From MFD04716-140 sp963703125 (GTDB lineage Bacteria; Bacteroidota; Bacteroidia; Flavobacteriales; Flavobacteriaceae): DNA of 64,000 nucleotides. The stretch is taken from NCBI GenBank assembly GCA_963703125.1, contig OY969790.1, positions 1,116,001 through 1,180,000 on the forward strand. Direction: 5' to 3'. Shown piece by piece: positions 8,601 to 16,224 of this stretch (positions within the stretch are counted from its first letter, which is position 1; the number at the start of each line of letters is the position of its first letter). Below the pieces are notes generated by a model, which was not told the DNA's origin, did not search any database, and saw only the letters and a program-made list of their open reading frames with translations. Both the position numbers and the translations under genes were made by a program.

Positions 8601-10031
8601 CAGAAATTGGCGGGATTCAGTAAAGGCGAAGCCGATGTTCTTAGAAAGGCCATGGGGAAAAAGATTTTTGCCCTACTTCAAAAATTAAAACCACAGTTCC
8701 TGGATGGAGGGGAAAAAAAAGGCCATCCGCGAGAGATCCTTGAAAAAATATGGAAAGACTGGGAAGCTTTCGCCTCCTATGCCTTCAATAAAAGTCATTC
8801 TACCTGTTATGCCTATATAGCCTATCAAACGGCATATCTCAAGGCCCATTACCCCGCTGAATATATGGCGGCCGTGTTGAGCAACAACATGAACGATATC
8901 AAGCAGGTCACCTTTTTTATGGAAGAATGCAAACGTATGGGGTTGGATGTGTTGGGCCCGGATGTAAATGAATCATACTATAAGTTCGCTGTGAACAAAA
9001 CAGGGGCAGTGCGTTTTGGAATGGGAGCCATTAAAGGCGTTGGTAGGTCCGCCGTGGAAACTATTGTGGAGAATCGAAAGAAAGACGGTTCCTTTAAATC
9101 GGTCTTTGATTTAGCAAAAAGGATCGACCTGAGGTGCGCAAATAAAAAGGCATTTGAAAATTTGGCCGTGGCCGGTGGTTTTGATTCCTTCGGGACCACA
9201 CATAGGGCACAGTACTTTCACGATGATGGGGATGGTATTACCTTTTTGGAAAAGGTCATCAAATATGGGGCAAAATATCAGGAAGGTGAGAATTCATCAC
9301 AAGTAAGTCTTTTTGGGGATGCAAGTGAAGTACAGATTCCAGAGCCCCAAGTTCCACCTTGTGAAGAATGGGGAACAATGGAAAAATTGCGAAGGGAAAA
9401 AGAAGTAGTAGGCATTTACATTTCCGGTCATCCACTGGACGATTTTAAAGCTGAAATTGAAACTTTTTGCAATGCCAGTGTATCCAGTGCAAACAACTTG
9501 GAAGAATTTGTGAACAAGGAACTTTCTTTCGCGGGGGTCATAACGGATGTACAGCATCGGATTTCAAAAAACGGGAAGGGATGGGCACTTTTCGCTATCG
9601 AGGATTATACCGATACTTTTGAATTTCGCATTTTCGGTGAAGAATATCTCAAATACCGCCATTTTCTTATGATCAACTCCTTTGTATATGTCAAGGTATT
9701 TATAAGGGAAGGCTGGATAAACAGGGATACCGGAAAAAAAGGAGATCCCCGATTGCAATTCAATAATTTTATGATGCTTCAAGATGTCATGGAGACCTTT
9801 GCCAAGAAATTGACCATAAAATTGAACATTGATTCCCTAAAAGAAGAGCACATTTCCGATTTAAAAAATACGTTGGTGTCACATAAGGGTGACCATTCAT
9901 TGGGTTTTGTGATTTATGAAATGGGCGAAGAAATCAAGGTTAGCTTATCTAGCCGTAAACAAAAAGTACAGATAACAAGTGAATTGTTGGCCGTTTTGGA
10001 TGAAAAGGAAGTGCTGTATAAATTGAATTGA
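5646..10031 (+). CDS. dnaE: DNA polymerase III subunit alpha with N-terminal DnaQ-like exonuclease domain
   Basis: About 1461 residues from the ATG at 5646; an ATG at 5628 is an alternative. The start was chosen because the exonuclease fold begins immediately (MYLIFDTETTGLP). Residues 1-~190 hold a DEDDh exonuclease: D6/E8 (FDTET), the GQNVGFDLN motif and HNATADVEAT. A PHP domain follows (FVHLHNHSQFSVLQ, LALTDHANM). The C-family polymerase core has GPGRGSAAGSVVAY and the catalytic pair at about D689/D691 (PDIDIDFDDE). The finger segments FNKSHSTCYAYIAYQT and an OB-fold end complete it. It replicates the chromosome; a proofreading nuclease built into the polymerase is usual in Flavobacteriia but absent from E. 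coli DnaE. Confidence 0.95.
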   Translation: MYLIFDTETTGLPKRWDAPITDTDNWPRCIQIAWQLHDAMGNLMEHQDYLVRPDGFNIPFDAEKIHGISTELAQKNGIALSEVLEKFNFALAKAKFVVGQNVGFDLNIMGAEFHRMEIENPLQSLPVLDTCTEETALLCQIPGGRGGKFKLPTLTELHEYLFKEPFAEAHNATADVEATTRCFLELVRRQHFTNERLDVQPDYFRNFSEANPQEIELIGLKHINFKKASKKIADELWEKDTSGISQAEIKENIKTLEDAEFVHLHNHSQFSVLQSTINIKDLVKAAVENNMSALALTDHANMMGAFHFVKEVKEHNQSAKEKNERVQEQGEGEIVKTIKPIIGCEFFVCEDHANKNVKDYGYQIVILAKNKKGYQNLCKMSSIAYTDGFYYVPRIDKNVIKKYKEDVIVLTGNLYGEVPGKILNVGENQAEEALLWWKGQFGDDLYIELMRHGQEDEDRVNQVLLEFSKKHEIKIVATNNTYYCKKEDSNAHDILLCVKDGEKQATPIGRGRGYRYGLPNQEYYFKSQDEMKECFKDVPEAILNVQEIVDKIEGYDLAREVLLPKFDIPEEFKVTEDRADGGKRGENAYLRHITYEGAKKRYPELTPEIRERIDFELKTIENSGYPGYFLIVEDFIREARNMDVSVGPGRGSAAGSVVAYCLKITNIDPLKYDLLFERFLNPDRVSMPDIDIDFDDEGRGRVMEYVINKYGANQVAQIITYGTMAAKSSIRDTARVLNLPLGDADRIAKLIPTMSKLDKIFGVGEADLKKRFRSEELEKVNQLLNIAEGDDLEGQTLKMARILEGSLRNTGIHACGVIITPSDITNFVPVATAKDSDLFVTQFDNSVVESAGLLKMDFLGLKTLTLIKDTVKIVKAKHGIDLVPDDFPLDDQETYQLFKRGDTVGIFQYESPGMQKHLKDLKPTVFDDLIAMNALYRPGPMEYIPDFISRKNGMAEITYDLPDMEEYLKETYGITVYQEQVMLLSQKLAGFSKGEADVLRKAMGKKIFALLQKLKPQFLDGGEKKGHPREILEKIWKDWEAFASYAFNKSHSTCYAYIAYQTAYLKAHYPAEYMAAVLSNNMNDIKQVTFFMEECKRMGLDVLGPDVNESYYKFAVNKTGAVRFGMGAIKGVGRSAVETIVENRKKDGSFKSVFDLAKRIDLRCANKKAFENLAVAGGFDSFGTTHRAQYFHDDGDGITFLEKVIKYGAKYQEGENSSQVSLFGDASEVQIPEPQVPPCEEWGTMEKLRREKEVVGIYISGHPLDDFKAEIETFCNASVSSANNLEEFVNKELSFAGVITDVQHRISKNGKGWALFAIEDYTDTFEFRIFGEEYLKYRHFLMINSFVYVKVFIREGWINRDTGKKGDPRLQFNNFMMLQDVMETFAKKLTIKLNIDSLKEEHISDLKNTLVSHKGDHSLGFVIYEMGEEIKVSLSSRKQKVQITSELLAVLDEKEVLYKLN

Positions 10032-10151
10032 CCTAGGTAGCCAGATATTGCAGTTTATCGAAAAATTGATTTTTTTGATTTCAATGGGTAGGGTTTGAGG
10101 TATGCTAATTGTTTAGTGAGCATGAATCCCTAATTCTTAAAAACCTATTTT

Positions 10152-11012
10152 ATGAAATCAATTAGAATTTTATCTGTTATTGCATCGGCATCTTTACTTA
10201 TATGGTCCTGCCAAAAAGATGGTGATCATCTGAATGTTGAAGAGCAAGATATAACTTCCTCCGTGGAATTGGCTGCTTCGGTAGATGAAGTTGATGGCCT
10301 TTTGGAAGAAAGTACTTTTTATGCCAATAATTATCTAGATTATAATGGTCCTACAAGCAAAGGTAAAGACTGTCATGATCGCTCTGGCTTTTTCCCTGAA
10401 TGTACCACCTTGGAGGCCGAAACGGTAGAAAACACCATTACCATCACCATTGGATTTACAGAAGGTTGTTCAGATAGGCATGGAAATGCATTATCAGGAA
10501 CCATCACTTTGGTCAAGACCTCAATGGAAGGAAGTGGGGAAGCCTCGATTACCTTTACTGATCTAACGATTAATGGCTACGTGGTAAATGGCACTAAGTC
10601 ATTTAGCTATACAAGTGCCAATGAAAACGGCAATCCAGAAATGTCCGGAACAATAGATATAACTGTTGAAACCGAAGCGGGTAGTATTTCAAAAGTTGGA
10701 AACAAAACGGTTGAAGTCACCGCAGGTGGAGATACCGATACCTATGAGGACGATGAGATTACAATCACGGGATCTGCAACATATACTGGAAAAGAAGGCA
10801 ATGTCTTTTCAATGGAAATTACTTCACCGTTGGTAAAGCCAGCAGGTTGCAAGTATATTGCACAAGGAATCAAACAATTTGACAGAGCTGGTTCAATTTC
10901 CACTTTGGATTATGGTGATGGCACTTGCGATAAAGTAGCCATACTAACAAAAGCGGATGGTACCGTAATCGAGATATCCTTGCGAAGAGGAAAAAAGGTG
11001 GCGGGTCACTAG
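10152..11012 (+). CDS. Hypothetical lipoprotein
   Basis: 286 residues. It begins MKSIRILSVIASASLLIWSC, a lipoprotein signal with a lipobox-like LIWSC, so the mature protein is probably membrane-anchored at Cys20. The body is rich in Thr, Ser, Gly and Glu and alternates in beta-strand fashion (ENTITITIGFTEGC, GTITLVKTSMEG). A short motif, CHDRSGFFPEC, contains two Cys. I do not recognise a named domain. It stands alone between dnaE and trxA, and an intrinsic terminator follows its stop. Confidence 0.6.
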   Translation: MKSIRILSVIASASLLIWSCQKDGDHLNVEEQDITSSVELAASVDEVDGLLEESTFYANNYLDYNGPTSKGKDCHDRSGFFPECTTLEAETVENTITITIGFTEGCSDRHGNALSGTITLVKTSMEGSGEASITFTDLTINGYVVNGTKSFSYTSANENGNPEMSGTIDITVETEAGSISKVGNKTVEVTAGGDTDTYEDDEITITGSATYTGKEGNVFSMEITSPLVKPAGCKYIAQGIKQFDRAGSISTLDYGDGTCDKVAILTKADGTVIEISLRRGKKVAGH

Positions 11013-11043
11013 TTCATATTTTTTATCAAATAAAAAGTAAAAA

Positions 11044-11081
11044 GGGAACGGGATCAACTTTGATCCGGTTCCCTTTTTTTT
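11044..11081 (+). terminator. Intrinsic terminator after the lipoprotein gene
   Basis: A 13-base stem with one mismatch (GGGAACGGGATCA at 11044-11056, complement at 11061-11073), a four-base loop and a T run at 11074-11081. Confidence 0.85.
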
Positions 11082-11156
11082 ATGCAATTGAATAAACTGA
11101 TGATACAATAAGCATTATGAATGTAACCCATGTAATGAAACAGAAGAATAATTGAC

Positions 11157-11164
11157 TAAATTTG
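11157..11164 (+). promoter_or_regulatory. -7 box (TAAATTTG) of the trxA promoter
   Basis: TAAATTTG matches TAnnTTTG and lies 22 bases before the trxA start codon, giving a short leader. No clear -33 TTTG is visible. Confidence 0.5.
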
Positions 11165-11186
11165 TATAATTATTAAATTAGCAATC

Positions 11187-11504
11187 ATGGCATTAGAAAT
11201 AACAGACGCTACTTTTGACGAAGTAGTATTGAAAAGTGATAAACCTGTAGTAGTGGATTTTTGGGCCGCTTGGTGCGGACCTTGTAGAATGGTCGGCCCG
11301 ATCATTGATGAGGTAAGCAGCGAGTATGAAGGCAAGGCAGTTGTGGGAAAAGTTGATGTTGACGCCAACCAAGAATTCGCAGCTAAATACGGAGTGCGTA
11401 ATATTCCCACTGTATTGGTTTTTAAAAATGGTGAAATCGTAAATAGACAGGTAGGTGTATCTCCAAAGAAAGTATATACCGATGCAATTGATGCGGTTTT
11501 GTAA
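11187..11504 (+). CDS. trxA: Thioredoxin
   Basis: 105 residues, the normal thioredoxin length. The redox-active motif WCGPC lies in VDFWAAWCGPCRMVGP, and the cis-proline loop in VRNIPTVLVFKNGE. No signal peptide, so cytoplasmic. It reduces protein disulfides using thioredoxin reductase. It has its own promoter-like -7 box and is closed by a strong terminator before the next gene. Confidence 0.96.
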   Translation: MALEITDATFDEVVLKSDKPVVVDFWAAWCGPCRMVGPIIDEVSSEYEGKAVVGKVDVDANQEFAAKYGVRNIPTVLVFKNGEIVNRQVGVSPKKVYTDAIDAVL

Positions 11505-11522
11505 ATAAAGTACAGAATAGAT

Positions 11523-11552
11523 AAAAAGGTCCGGCATAAGCCGGACCTTTTT
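11523..11552 (+). terminator. Intrinsic terminator after trxA
   Basis: A perfect 13-base stem (AAAAAGGTCCGGC at 11523-11535, complement at 11540-11552) with loop ATAA; the last five bases of the stem are T. Confidence 0.9.
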
Positions 11553-11567
11553 ATTTAATTTAGTAAC

Positions 11568-12497
11568 ATGAATCTTCAATCGGAATTAAATAAGGCCTCC
11601 CTCTTCCAGAATCTGGAACTTTTGGCCAACCAAGTGGTGGAAGGTTTTATAAGTGGGATCCATAAGAGCCCTTTTCATGGTTTTTCTGCGGAGTTTGCCG
11701 AGCATAAAATTTATAATACAGGCGAAAGCACCAAGCATATTGACTGGAAACTCTATGCGAAGACCGATAAATTATATACCAAGCGATACGAAGAGGAAAC
11801 CAATTTGCGTTGCCATATGATCTTGGACAATTCTGCCTCCATGTATTATCCTGAAGTCCAAAAATTGGCAATTGACAATCTTAATAAAATTGGCTTTGGG
11901 GTTTTGGCAATCGCAGCCTTGATGAATGTTTTAAAGCGACAGCGAGATGCCGTTGGTCTAAGTGTATATTCGGACCGGTACCACTTTTATTATCCTGAGA
12001 AGGGCAGTGAACGCCATCATCAAATGCTCTTGTCAAAGTTAGAGGAAATCAGCTTGGACCCATCACCCTCCTCCAAAACCGATACATATACGCACCTGCA
12101 TTTAATCGCCGAGAAAATAAAGCGACGCAGCCTTATTTTCCTGTTTACCGATATGTTTGAGTCGGCTGGTGACAATGAAAAACTTTTTGAGGGACTCCGC
12201 CATTTAAAATACAACAAGCACGAAGTTGTATTGTTCCATATTTTGGATGCTTCTTTAGAAGTTCAATTTGATTTCGAAAACACACCAAAACGATTTTTGG
12301 ATGTGGAGACCGGTGATTATATAGATGTGTATTCAGATACAGTCAAAGTGGCATACCAGAAATATATGAAAAATCATTTTGAGCAACTTAAAATGAAATG
12401 CGCGCAGTATAAAATTAAATATGAAGCGGTGGATGTTAAATCTAGTTTCTCGAACGTACTGAATACGTTGATGGTAGAACGCCAGAAATTTCTCTAA
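11568..12497 (+). CDS. DUF58 domain-containing protein
   Basis: 309 residues. The DUF58 signature is clear: FSAEFAEHKIYNTGEST followed by IDWKLYAKTDKLYTKRYEEE, and then a von Willebrand A-like core (CHMILDNSASMYYP with the DxSxS metal site). DUF58 proteins usually work with MoxR-type AAA+ ATPases in chaperone-like complexes; no MoxR gene is next to it here. No signal peptide or membrane segment is obvious. It starts 15 bases after the trxA terminator and reads towards the tRNA gene. Confidence 0.85.
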   Translation: MNLQSELNKASLFQNLELLANQVVEGFISGIHKSPFHGFSAEFAEHKIYNTGESTKHIDWKLYAKTDKLYTKRYEEETNLRCHMILDNSASMYYPEVQKLAIDNLNKIGFGVLAIAALMNVLKRQRDAVGLSVYSDRYHFYYPEKGSERHHQMLLSKLEEISLDPSPSSKTDTYTHLHLIAEKIKRRSLIFLFTDMFESAGDNEKLFEGLRHLKYNKHEVVLFHILDASLEVQFDFENTPKRFLDVETGDYIDVYSDTVKVAYQKYMKNHFEQLKMKCAQYKIKYEAVDVKSSFSNVLNTLMVERQKFL

Positions 12498-12526
12498 GTC
12501 AATCTTTCTATTTTTAAAGAAAATAG

Positions 12527-12557
12527 TTTGTGCAATTAAAATAGGGGTGTATATTTG
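12527..12557 (+). promoter_or_regulatory. Bacteroidota promoter of the tRNA-Asp gene
   Basis: TTTG (12527-12530), 19 bases, then TATATTTG (12550-12557): a textbook -33/-7 pair. The -7 box ends 17 bases before the first base of the mature tRNA. Confidence 0.8.
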
Positions 12558-12574
12558 CACACGCTAAACGCCAC

Positions 12575-12648
12575 GGTTCGGTAGTTCAGTTGGTTAGAAT
12601 ACCTGCCTGTCACGCAGGGGGTCGCGGGTTCGAGTCCCGTCCGGACCG
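12575..12648 (+). tRNA. tRNA-Asp (GTC)
   Basis: 74 bases. The acceptor stem pairs GGTTCGG (12575-12581) with CCGGACC (12641-12647) through one G-U pair, with discriminator G at 12648. The anticodon stem CCTGC/GCAGG encloses CTGTCAC, with anticodon GTC at 12609-12611. The T arm contains GGTTCGAGTCC. CCA is not encoded. The 3' part is the target of the adjacent integrative element. Confidence 0.97.
12628..12644 (+). repeat. attL-like direct repeat within tRNA-Asp
   Basis: GTTCGAGTCCCGTCCGG, 17 bases, identical to 25290-25306. Beyond it the two copies differ (ACCGCT against CCAGCA). Confidence 0.75.
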
Positions 12649-12672
12649 CTTAGAAGTTATTGAATTAATCGC

Positions 12673-12707
12673 AAAAGCCTGTAAATTAAATGTTTACGGG
12701 CTTTTTT
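12673..12707 (+). terminator. Terminator after tRNA-Asp
   Basis: AAAAGCCTGTAAA (12673-12685) pairs with 12693-12705 through one G-T wobble, with a seven-base loop. A T run (12702-12707) follows. Confidence 0.75.
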
Positions 12708-12746
12708 ATTTTATTTATACTCAGATGAATCCATTTCAATACAAAT

Positions 12747-12770
12747 AAAAAGTGAGTAATTCGGTGCCCC
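12747..12770 (+). repeat. Element-end motif, left copy
   Basis: AAAAAGTGAG, five bases, CGGTGCCCC. The same two blocks with the same five-base spacing recur at 25216-25239. Likely a recombinase arm-binding or element-end motif. Confidence 0.55.
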
Positions 12771-12901
12771 TATTTTTAGTTTGAAAAATTCGCAAAAACA
12801 GGCCCAATACACTGTAAATGAAGTTTATGCCTATTTTTTTGAACGATTTCTTTTTATAACTTCAAGCAAGAACCTAAAAAATTCTGCTTGTGTTTGGTAC
12901 T

Positions 12902-14131
12902 ATGTCCATACTGTTTTATCCCAAGAAAAAGCAATCCGCAGAAGACGGTATGGTTTCCCTGTATGCCCGTATTACGGTGCATGGGCAGCGTAGCGAGTTT
13001 AGCTTGGGCCGAAAGGTAGAGGCAAGAAGATGGTGCTCATTGGGTGGTAAATTAAAGGGGACTACCCGAAAAGTTTTGGAATTCAATACATTTTTGAATC
13101 AAGTCCAAAACAGATGCTATGAAATCTACGATGAACTTTTAAAAAATAGGGAAACCATAAGTGCCCAATCCATTGTAGATATCTATTTGGGAAAGCGTAA
13201 AAAACAATGGATGCTTCTAGAGATCTTTGAGAACCACAACAATGAAATGGCAAGTTTGGTAGGAAAGGATTTCTCACTAGCCACCCTGCAACGTTATAAG
13301 ACCGCAAAAAAGCATGTGGCTGAATTTATCGCTGATGCCTATAAACGCAAGGATACCCCAATCGAGACCGTCAACCATAAGTTCATATCGGGGCTGGAAT
13401 ATTTTTTGAAATCGAAAAAGCGATTGGGCCACAATTCAGCCGTCAAGTACATCATCAACCTTAAGAAGATCATCCGGATTGCTTATGCCAACCAGTGGAT
13501 TTTGCGGGACCCTTTTTTTCATTGGAAGGCCAGTTGGAAGACCCAGGATTTAAAATACCTTACACAGGAAGAACTTACCAAACTTATTGATACCTGTTTT
13601 GATATTGAACGTTTGGAAAGAGTAAGGGATATCTTTCTGTTTTGCTGTTTTACAGGACTAGCCTATGCAGATGTAAAGGCGCTCCATAAAGATGATATTG
13701 TAATAGATGTTCATGGGGATAAATGGATTAAGGCCGCCCGGAAAAAGACCAAGACCCTGAGCAGTATTCCTTTGTTACCCATTGCCGAAGACCTACTCGA
13801 TAAATATAGCCAACATTCGTATGTCCTCATGGGCAAAGGTCTGTTGCCGGTCTTGACGAATCAAAAATCAAACGCCTATTTAAAGGAAATAGCCGATGCC
13901 TGTGGGATTAAAAAGAACTTGACCACCCATTTAGCGCGGCATACTTTCGCAACGACCATAACGCTCTCCAATGGCGTGCCCATCGAATCGGTGGGACGAA
14001 TGTTGGGACATAGGTCGCTGAAAACAACCCAGATCTATGCCAAAGTTCTCGATGGAAAATTGGCCGAGGATATGCAAATACTAAAGGCGCGTTTCAAAAA
14101 CAACGGACAATATCACTCCTTAGTTTCATGA
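12902..14131 (+). CDS. Site-specific tyrosine recombinase (integrase)
   Basis: About 409 residues from the ATG at 12902; a GTG at 12890 would add four residues. The N-terminus (MSILFYPKKKQ, then RITVHGQRSEFSLGRKV) is the arm-binding domain of Bacteroidota integrases. A SAM-like core-binding domain follows, then the catalytic domain: FTGLAYADVKAL, HLARHTFATT (His and Arg), LGHRSLKTTQIYAKV (His and the nucleophilic Tyr). The first catalytic Arg position in TGLxYxD is Ala, a deviation also known in IntDOT-like enzymes. It lies next to tRNA-Asp and is the probable integrase of this element. There is no obvious excisionase gene nearby. Confidence 0.93.
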   Translation: MSILFYPKKKQSAEDGMVSLYARITVHGQRSEFSLGRKVEARRWCSLGGKLKGTTRKVLEFNTFLNQVQNRCYEIYDELLKNRETISAQSIVDIYLGKRKKQWMLLEIFENHNNEMASLVGKDFSLATLQRYKTAKKHVAEFIADAYKRKDTPIETVNHKFISGLEYFLKSKKRLGHNSAVKYIINLKKIIRIAYANQWILRDPFFHWKASWKTQDLKYLTQEELTKLIDTCFDIERLERVRDIFLFCCFTGLAYADVKALHKDDIVIDVHGDKWIKAARKKTKTLSSIPLLPIAEDLLDKYSQHSYVLMGKGLLPVLTNQKSNAYLKEIADACGIKKNLTTHLARHTFATTITLSNGVPIESVGRMLGHRSLKTTQIYAKVLDGKLAEDMQILKARFKNNGQYHSLVS

Positions 14132-15088
14132 GAATAGAAGTAGTTGAATAGCAAGAGGGCAACACGCTTGCGCGGTGTTGCTGAGTTTGGTGTTTGTGCA
14201 AGACTTTGTTTTACAATGTCTTAAGAAGAATTTTAGCTTTTAATTGCCATTCCAAAAAGGGGTTTTTGCGGCAAACGCCCTCGCAACCCCTATAAATAGG
14301 CTCAAATTTGCGGCAAATAAGAGATTTACCTCGCTCAGTAGTATTAGCTCGGTAAGGATTTGGGACTTGCAGCACGAAACTTCGTTTCGCTCGCTTCACA
14401 CATTTAAAATCTTAGAGGCCTTATGAACTTTAGGTACCATAAAAGGTAAATTAACCAGAATACTAAAGGAGACCTAATATGGGACATTTAAGCAAAAAAT
14501 TAAAACACTACTTAAAAGTTTCCAAAAAAACGGACCTTTTAAAAACCTTATAAATCATGTCATTTATTCAAATAAGTTGAATATGATGAACCATTATTTA
14601 AATTAATAAAATCATGAACAATGCTTCCCGGGTTTTTATTGACGCATGGCTCCAGTGAACAGTGCGTAAATAGAGCCTCTTAAGGACAATTCTAATAAAG
14701 TGATTTGGTATATCTTTCGGGAATGTCGCCAATTTAATAATTACGGCAATTACTATCGGAGAGATTAATGTAAATTTATCGTCAACAATGTTTGTGTTCC
14801 TAGGTAAAATTTCCTTTTAAGGCAAGTATCTTAAAACAAACTCTTTTAGGTATATGAGCCTACCTCGTTGGTTTCTAACACCAGTAATCCTGAAATTAGT
14901 TAACTTCTCCGTGAAGAAATCTGGTCGTACAAAAAAGAATAATATATAAATTGTTCATTTTCCTCAACGTTTTTTTATACATTACTTATTACTATTTCAA
15001 GTATGAAACGCAGTGATCTCATTAAACAATTAGGTATCACTTCCTTAGACCAGCTCTCTGAATTAGCAACCAAACAAACTAACCAATC
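14132..15088. other. Long non-coding stretch inside the element
   Basis: No convincing gene in ~950 bases. It holds a hairpin (GCAACAC...GTGTTGC, about 14160-14182), two copies of TTGCGGCAAA (about 14265 and 14308) and a CGAAAC-TTC-GTTTCG palindrome near 14380. A 24-codon open frame at 14479-14553 has an unusually good Shine-Dalgarno (AAAGGAGA). A 43-codon frame (15003-15134, MKRSDLIKQLG...) overlaps the next gene's start. Neither small frame can be supported as a gene without homologues. Confidence 0.5.
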
Positions 15089-16192
15089 ATGTCTGAAATA
15101 CAAGCAAAACCGAGTGATCGGCTTTTATCACTAGACTTTTATCGGGGATTAACGATGTTTTTATTAATTGCAGAGTTTACTCATCTATTCACTTTTTTCG
15201 TATTGCCCCGATTCGAAGGGACCTTAATTCATGCTATCGGGTCTCAATTTCACCACGTTCGCTGGGAAGGACTGCATTTCTGGGACTTGATCCAACCGTT
15301 TTTTATGTTTATTGTTGGAGTCGCAATGCCATTATCTTTTTCAAAAAGGATAGCCAGAGGAGATTCCTATAAAGATTTAAGAATACATGCTTTAAAAAGG
15401 GCATTTTTAATGTTACTCTTGGGTTGGGCGCTGTACTGCATCGGCCCTGGAGAAATTGTTTTCAGGTTTCAAAATGTATTGGCACAGCTGGGAGTTGCCT
15501 ATATTCTGGCCTTTTTAGTAATTCGTAAATCTGTATGGGTTCAAATTGGTTTTTCCGTATTGTTACTTTTGATTACCGAAGGCCTATATCGATTCTTTCC
15601 TGTGGAGGGATTTACGAATGCCTTTGTCAACGGAGAAAATTTTCCGGCCTGGTTCAATATGCTTATTTCAGGGGAGGACAGTGGTGGCGGATGGGCAATG
15701 TTTAATGCTATCCCAACCGCGGCACATACCATTTGGGGCGTTATGGCCGGCCAATTGCTAATTGGTAATTATTCGGCCAAGAAAAAACTGCAAATGCTAT
15801 TTGCCGCAGGGATTATTGGATTGCTTATAGGGTACGGTCTGAGCCCAGTAACTCCTATAATAAAAAAGATAGCGACGAGTACATTCGTTTTTGCAAGCGG
15901 TGGATGGTCGTTGATAGCTCTCGCGTTATGCTACTGGGTAATAGATATCAAAAAATATCAAAAAGGCGTGTTGTTTTTTGCCATAGTAGGTATGAACCCG
16001 CTGTTTATTTATCTTTTTGCACATGTTGGGGGAGCCGATTTGATCAAAGAAATATTTCTTCCGTTTTCAAATGCGTTGTTCGGTTGGACAGGCGAATTAA
16101 GCGCACAAATAATTCTAAGTTGTATTGTACTTTTTATGCTTTGGTACATTTGTTACTGGATGTACAAAAAGAAACTTTTTATAAGGATTTAA
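15089..16192 (+). CDS. DUF5009 / heparan-alpha-glucosaminide N-acetyltransferase-like membrane protein
   Basis: 367 residues with about ten hydrophobic membrane segments. The start RLLSLDFYRGLTMFLL and the following FWDLIQPFFMFIVGVAMPLSF are the signature of DUF5009 proteins, relatives of lysosomal heparan N-acetyltransferase. Family members probably move acetyl groups from cytoplasmic acetyl-CoA to sugars on the other side of the inner membrane. It is the first cargo gene after the integrase, 20 bases before the DUF5916 region, suggesting an operon that acts on exported or imported glycans. Activity is inferred from family only. Confidence 0.8.
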   Translation: MSEIQAKPSDRLLSLDFYRGLTMFLLIAEFTHLFTFFVLPRFEGTLIHAIGSQFHHVRWEGLHFWDLIQPFFMFIVGVAMPLSFSKRIARGDSYKDLRIHALKRAFLMLLLGWALYCIGPGEIVFRFQNVLAQLGVAYILAFLVIRKSVWVQIGFSVLLLLITEGLYRFFPVEGFTNAFVNGENFPAWFNMLISGEDSGGGWAMFNAIPTAAHTIWGVMAGQLLIGNYSAKKKLQMLFAAGIIGLLIGYGLSPVTPIIKKIATSTFVFASGGWSLIALALCYWVIDIKKYQKGVLFFAIVGMNPLFIYLFAHVGGADLIKEIFLPFSNALFGWTGELSAQIILSCIVLFMLWYICYWMYKKKLFIRI

Positions 16193-16224
16193 AATAGTGG
16201 TATGAACATGATTTGGTCAAAATA

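Noticed and set aside
14211..14399. 62-residue minus-strand frame behind the integrase
   Set aside because: It lies in the repeat-bearing stretch and looks like translated repeat DNA, not a conserved protein.
15003..15134. 43-codon open frame MKRSDLIKQLG... before the DUF5009 gene
   Set aside because: It overlaps the start of a clear gene and has no recognisable domain; it could be chance.
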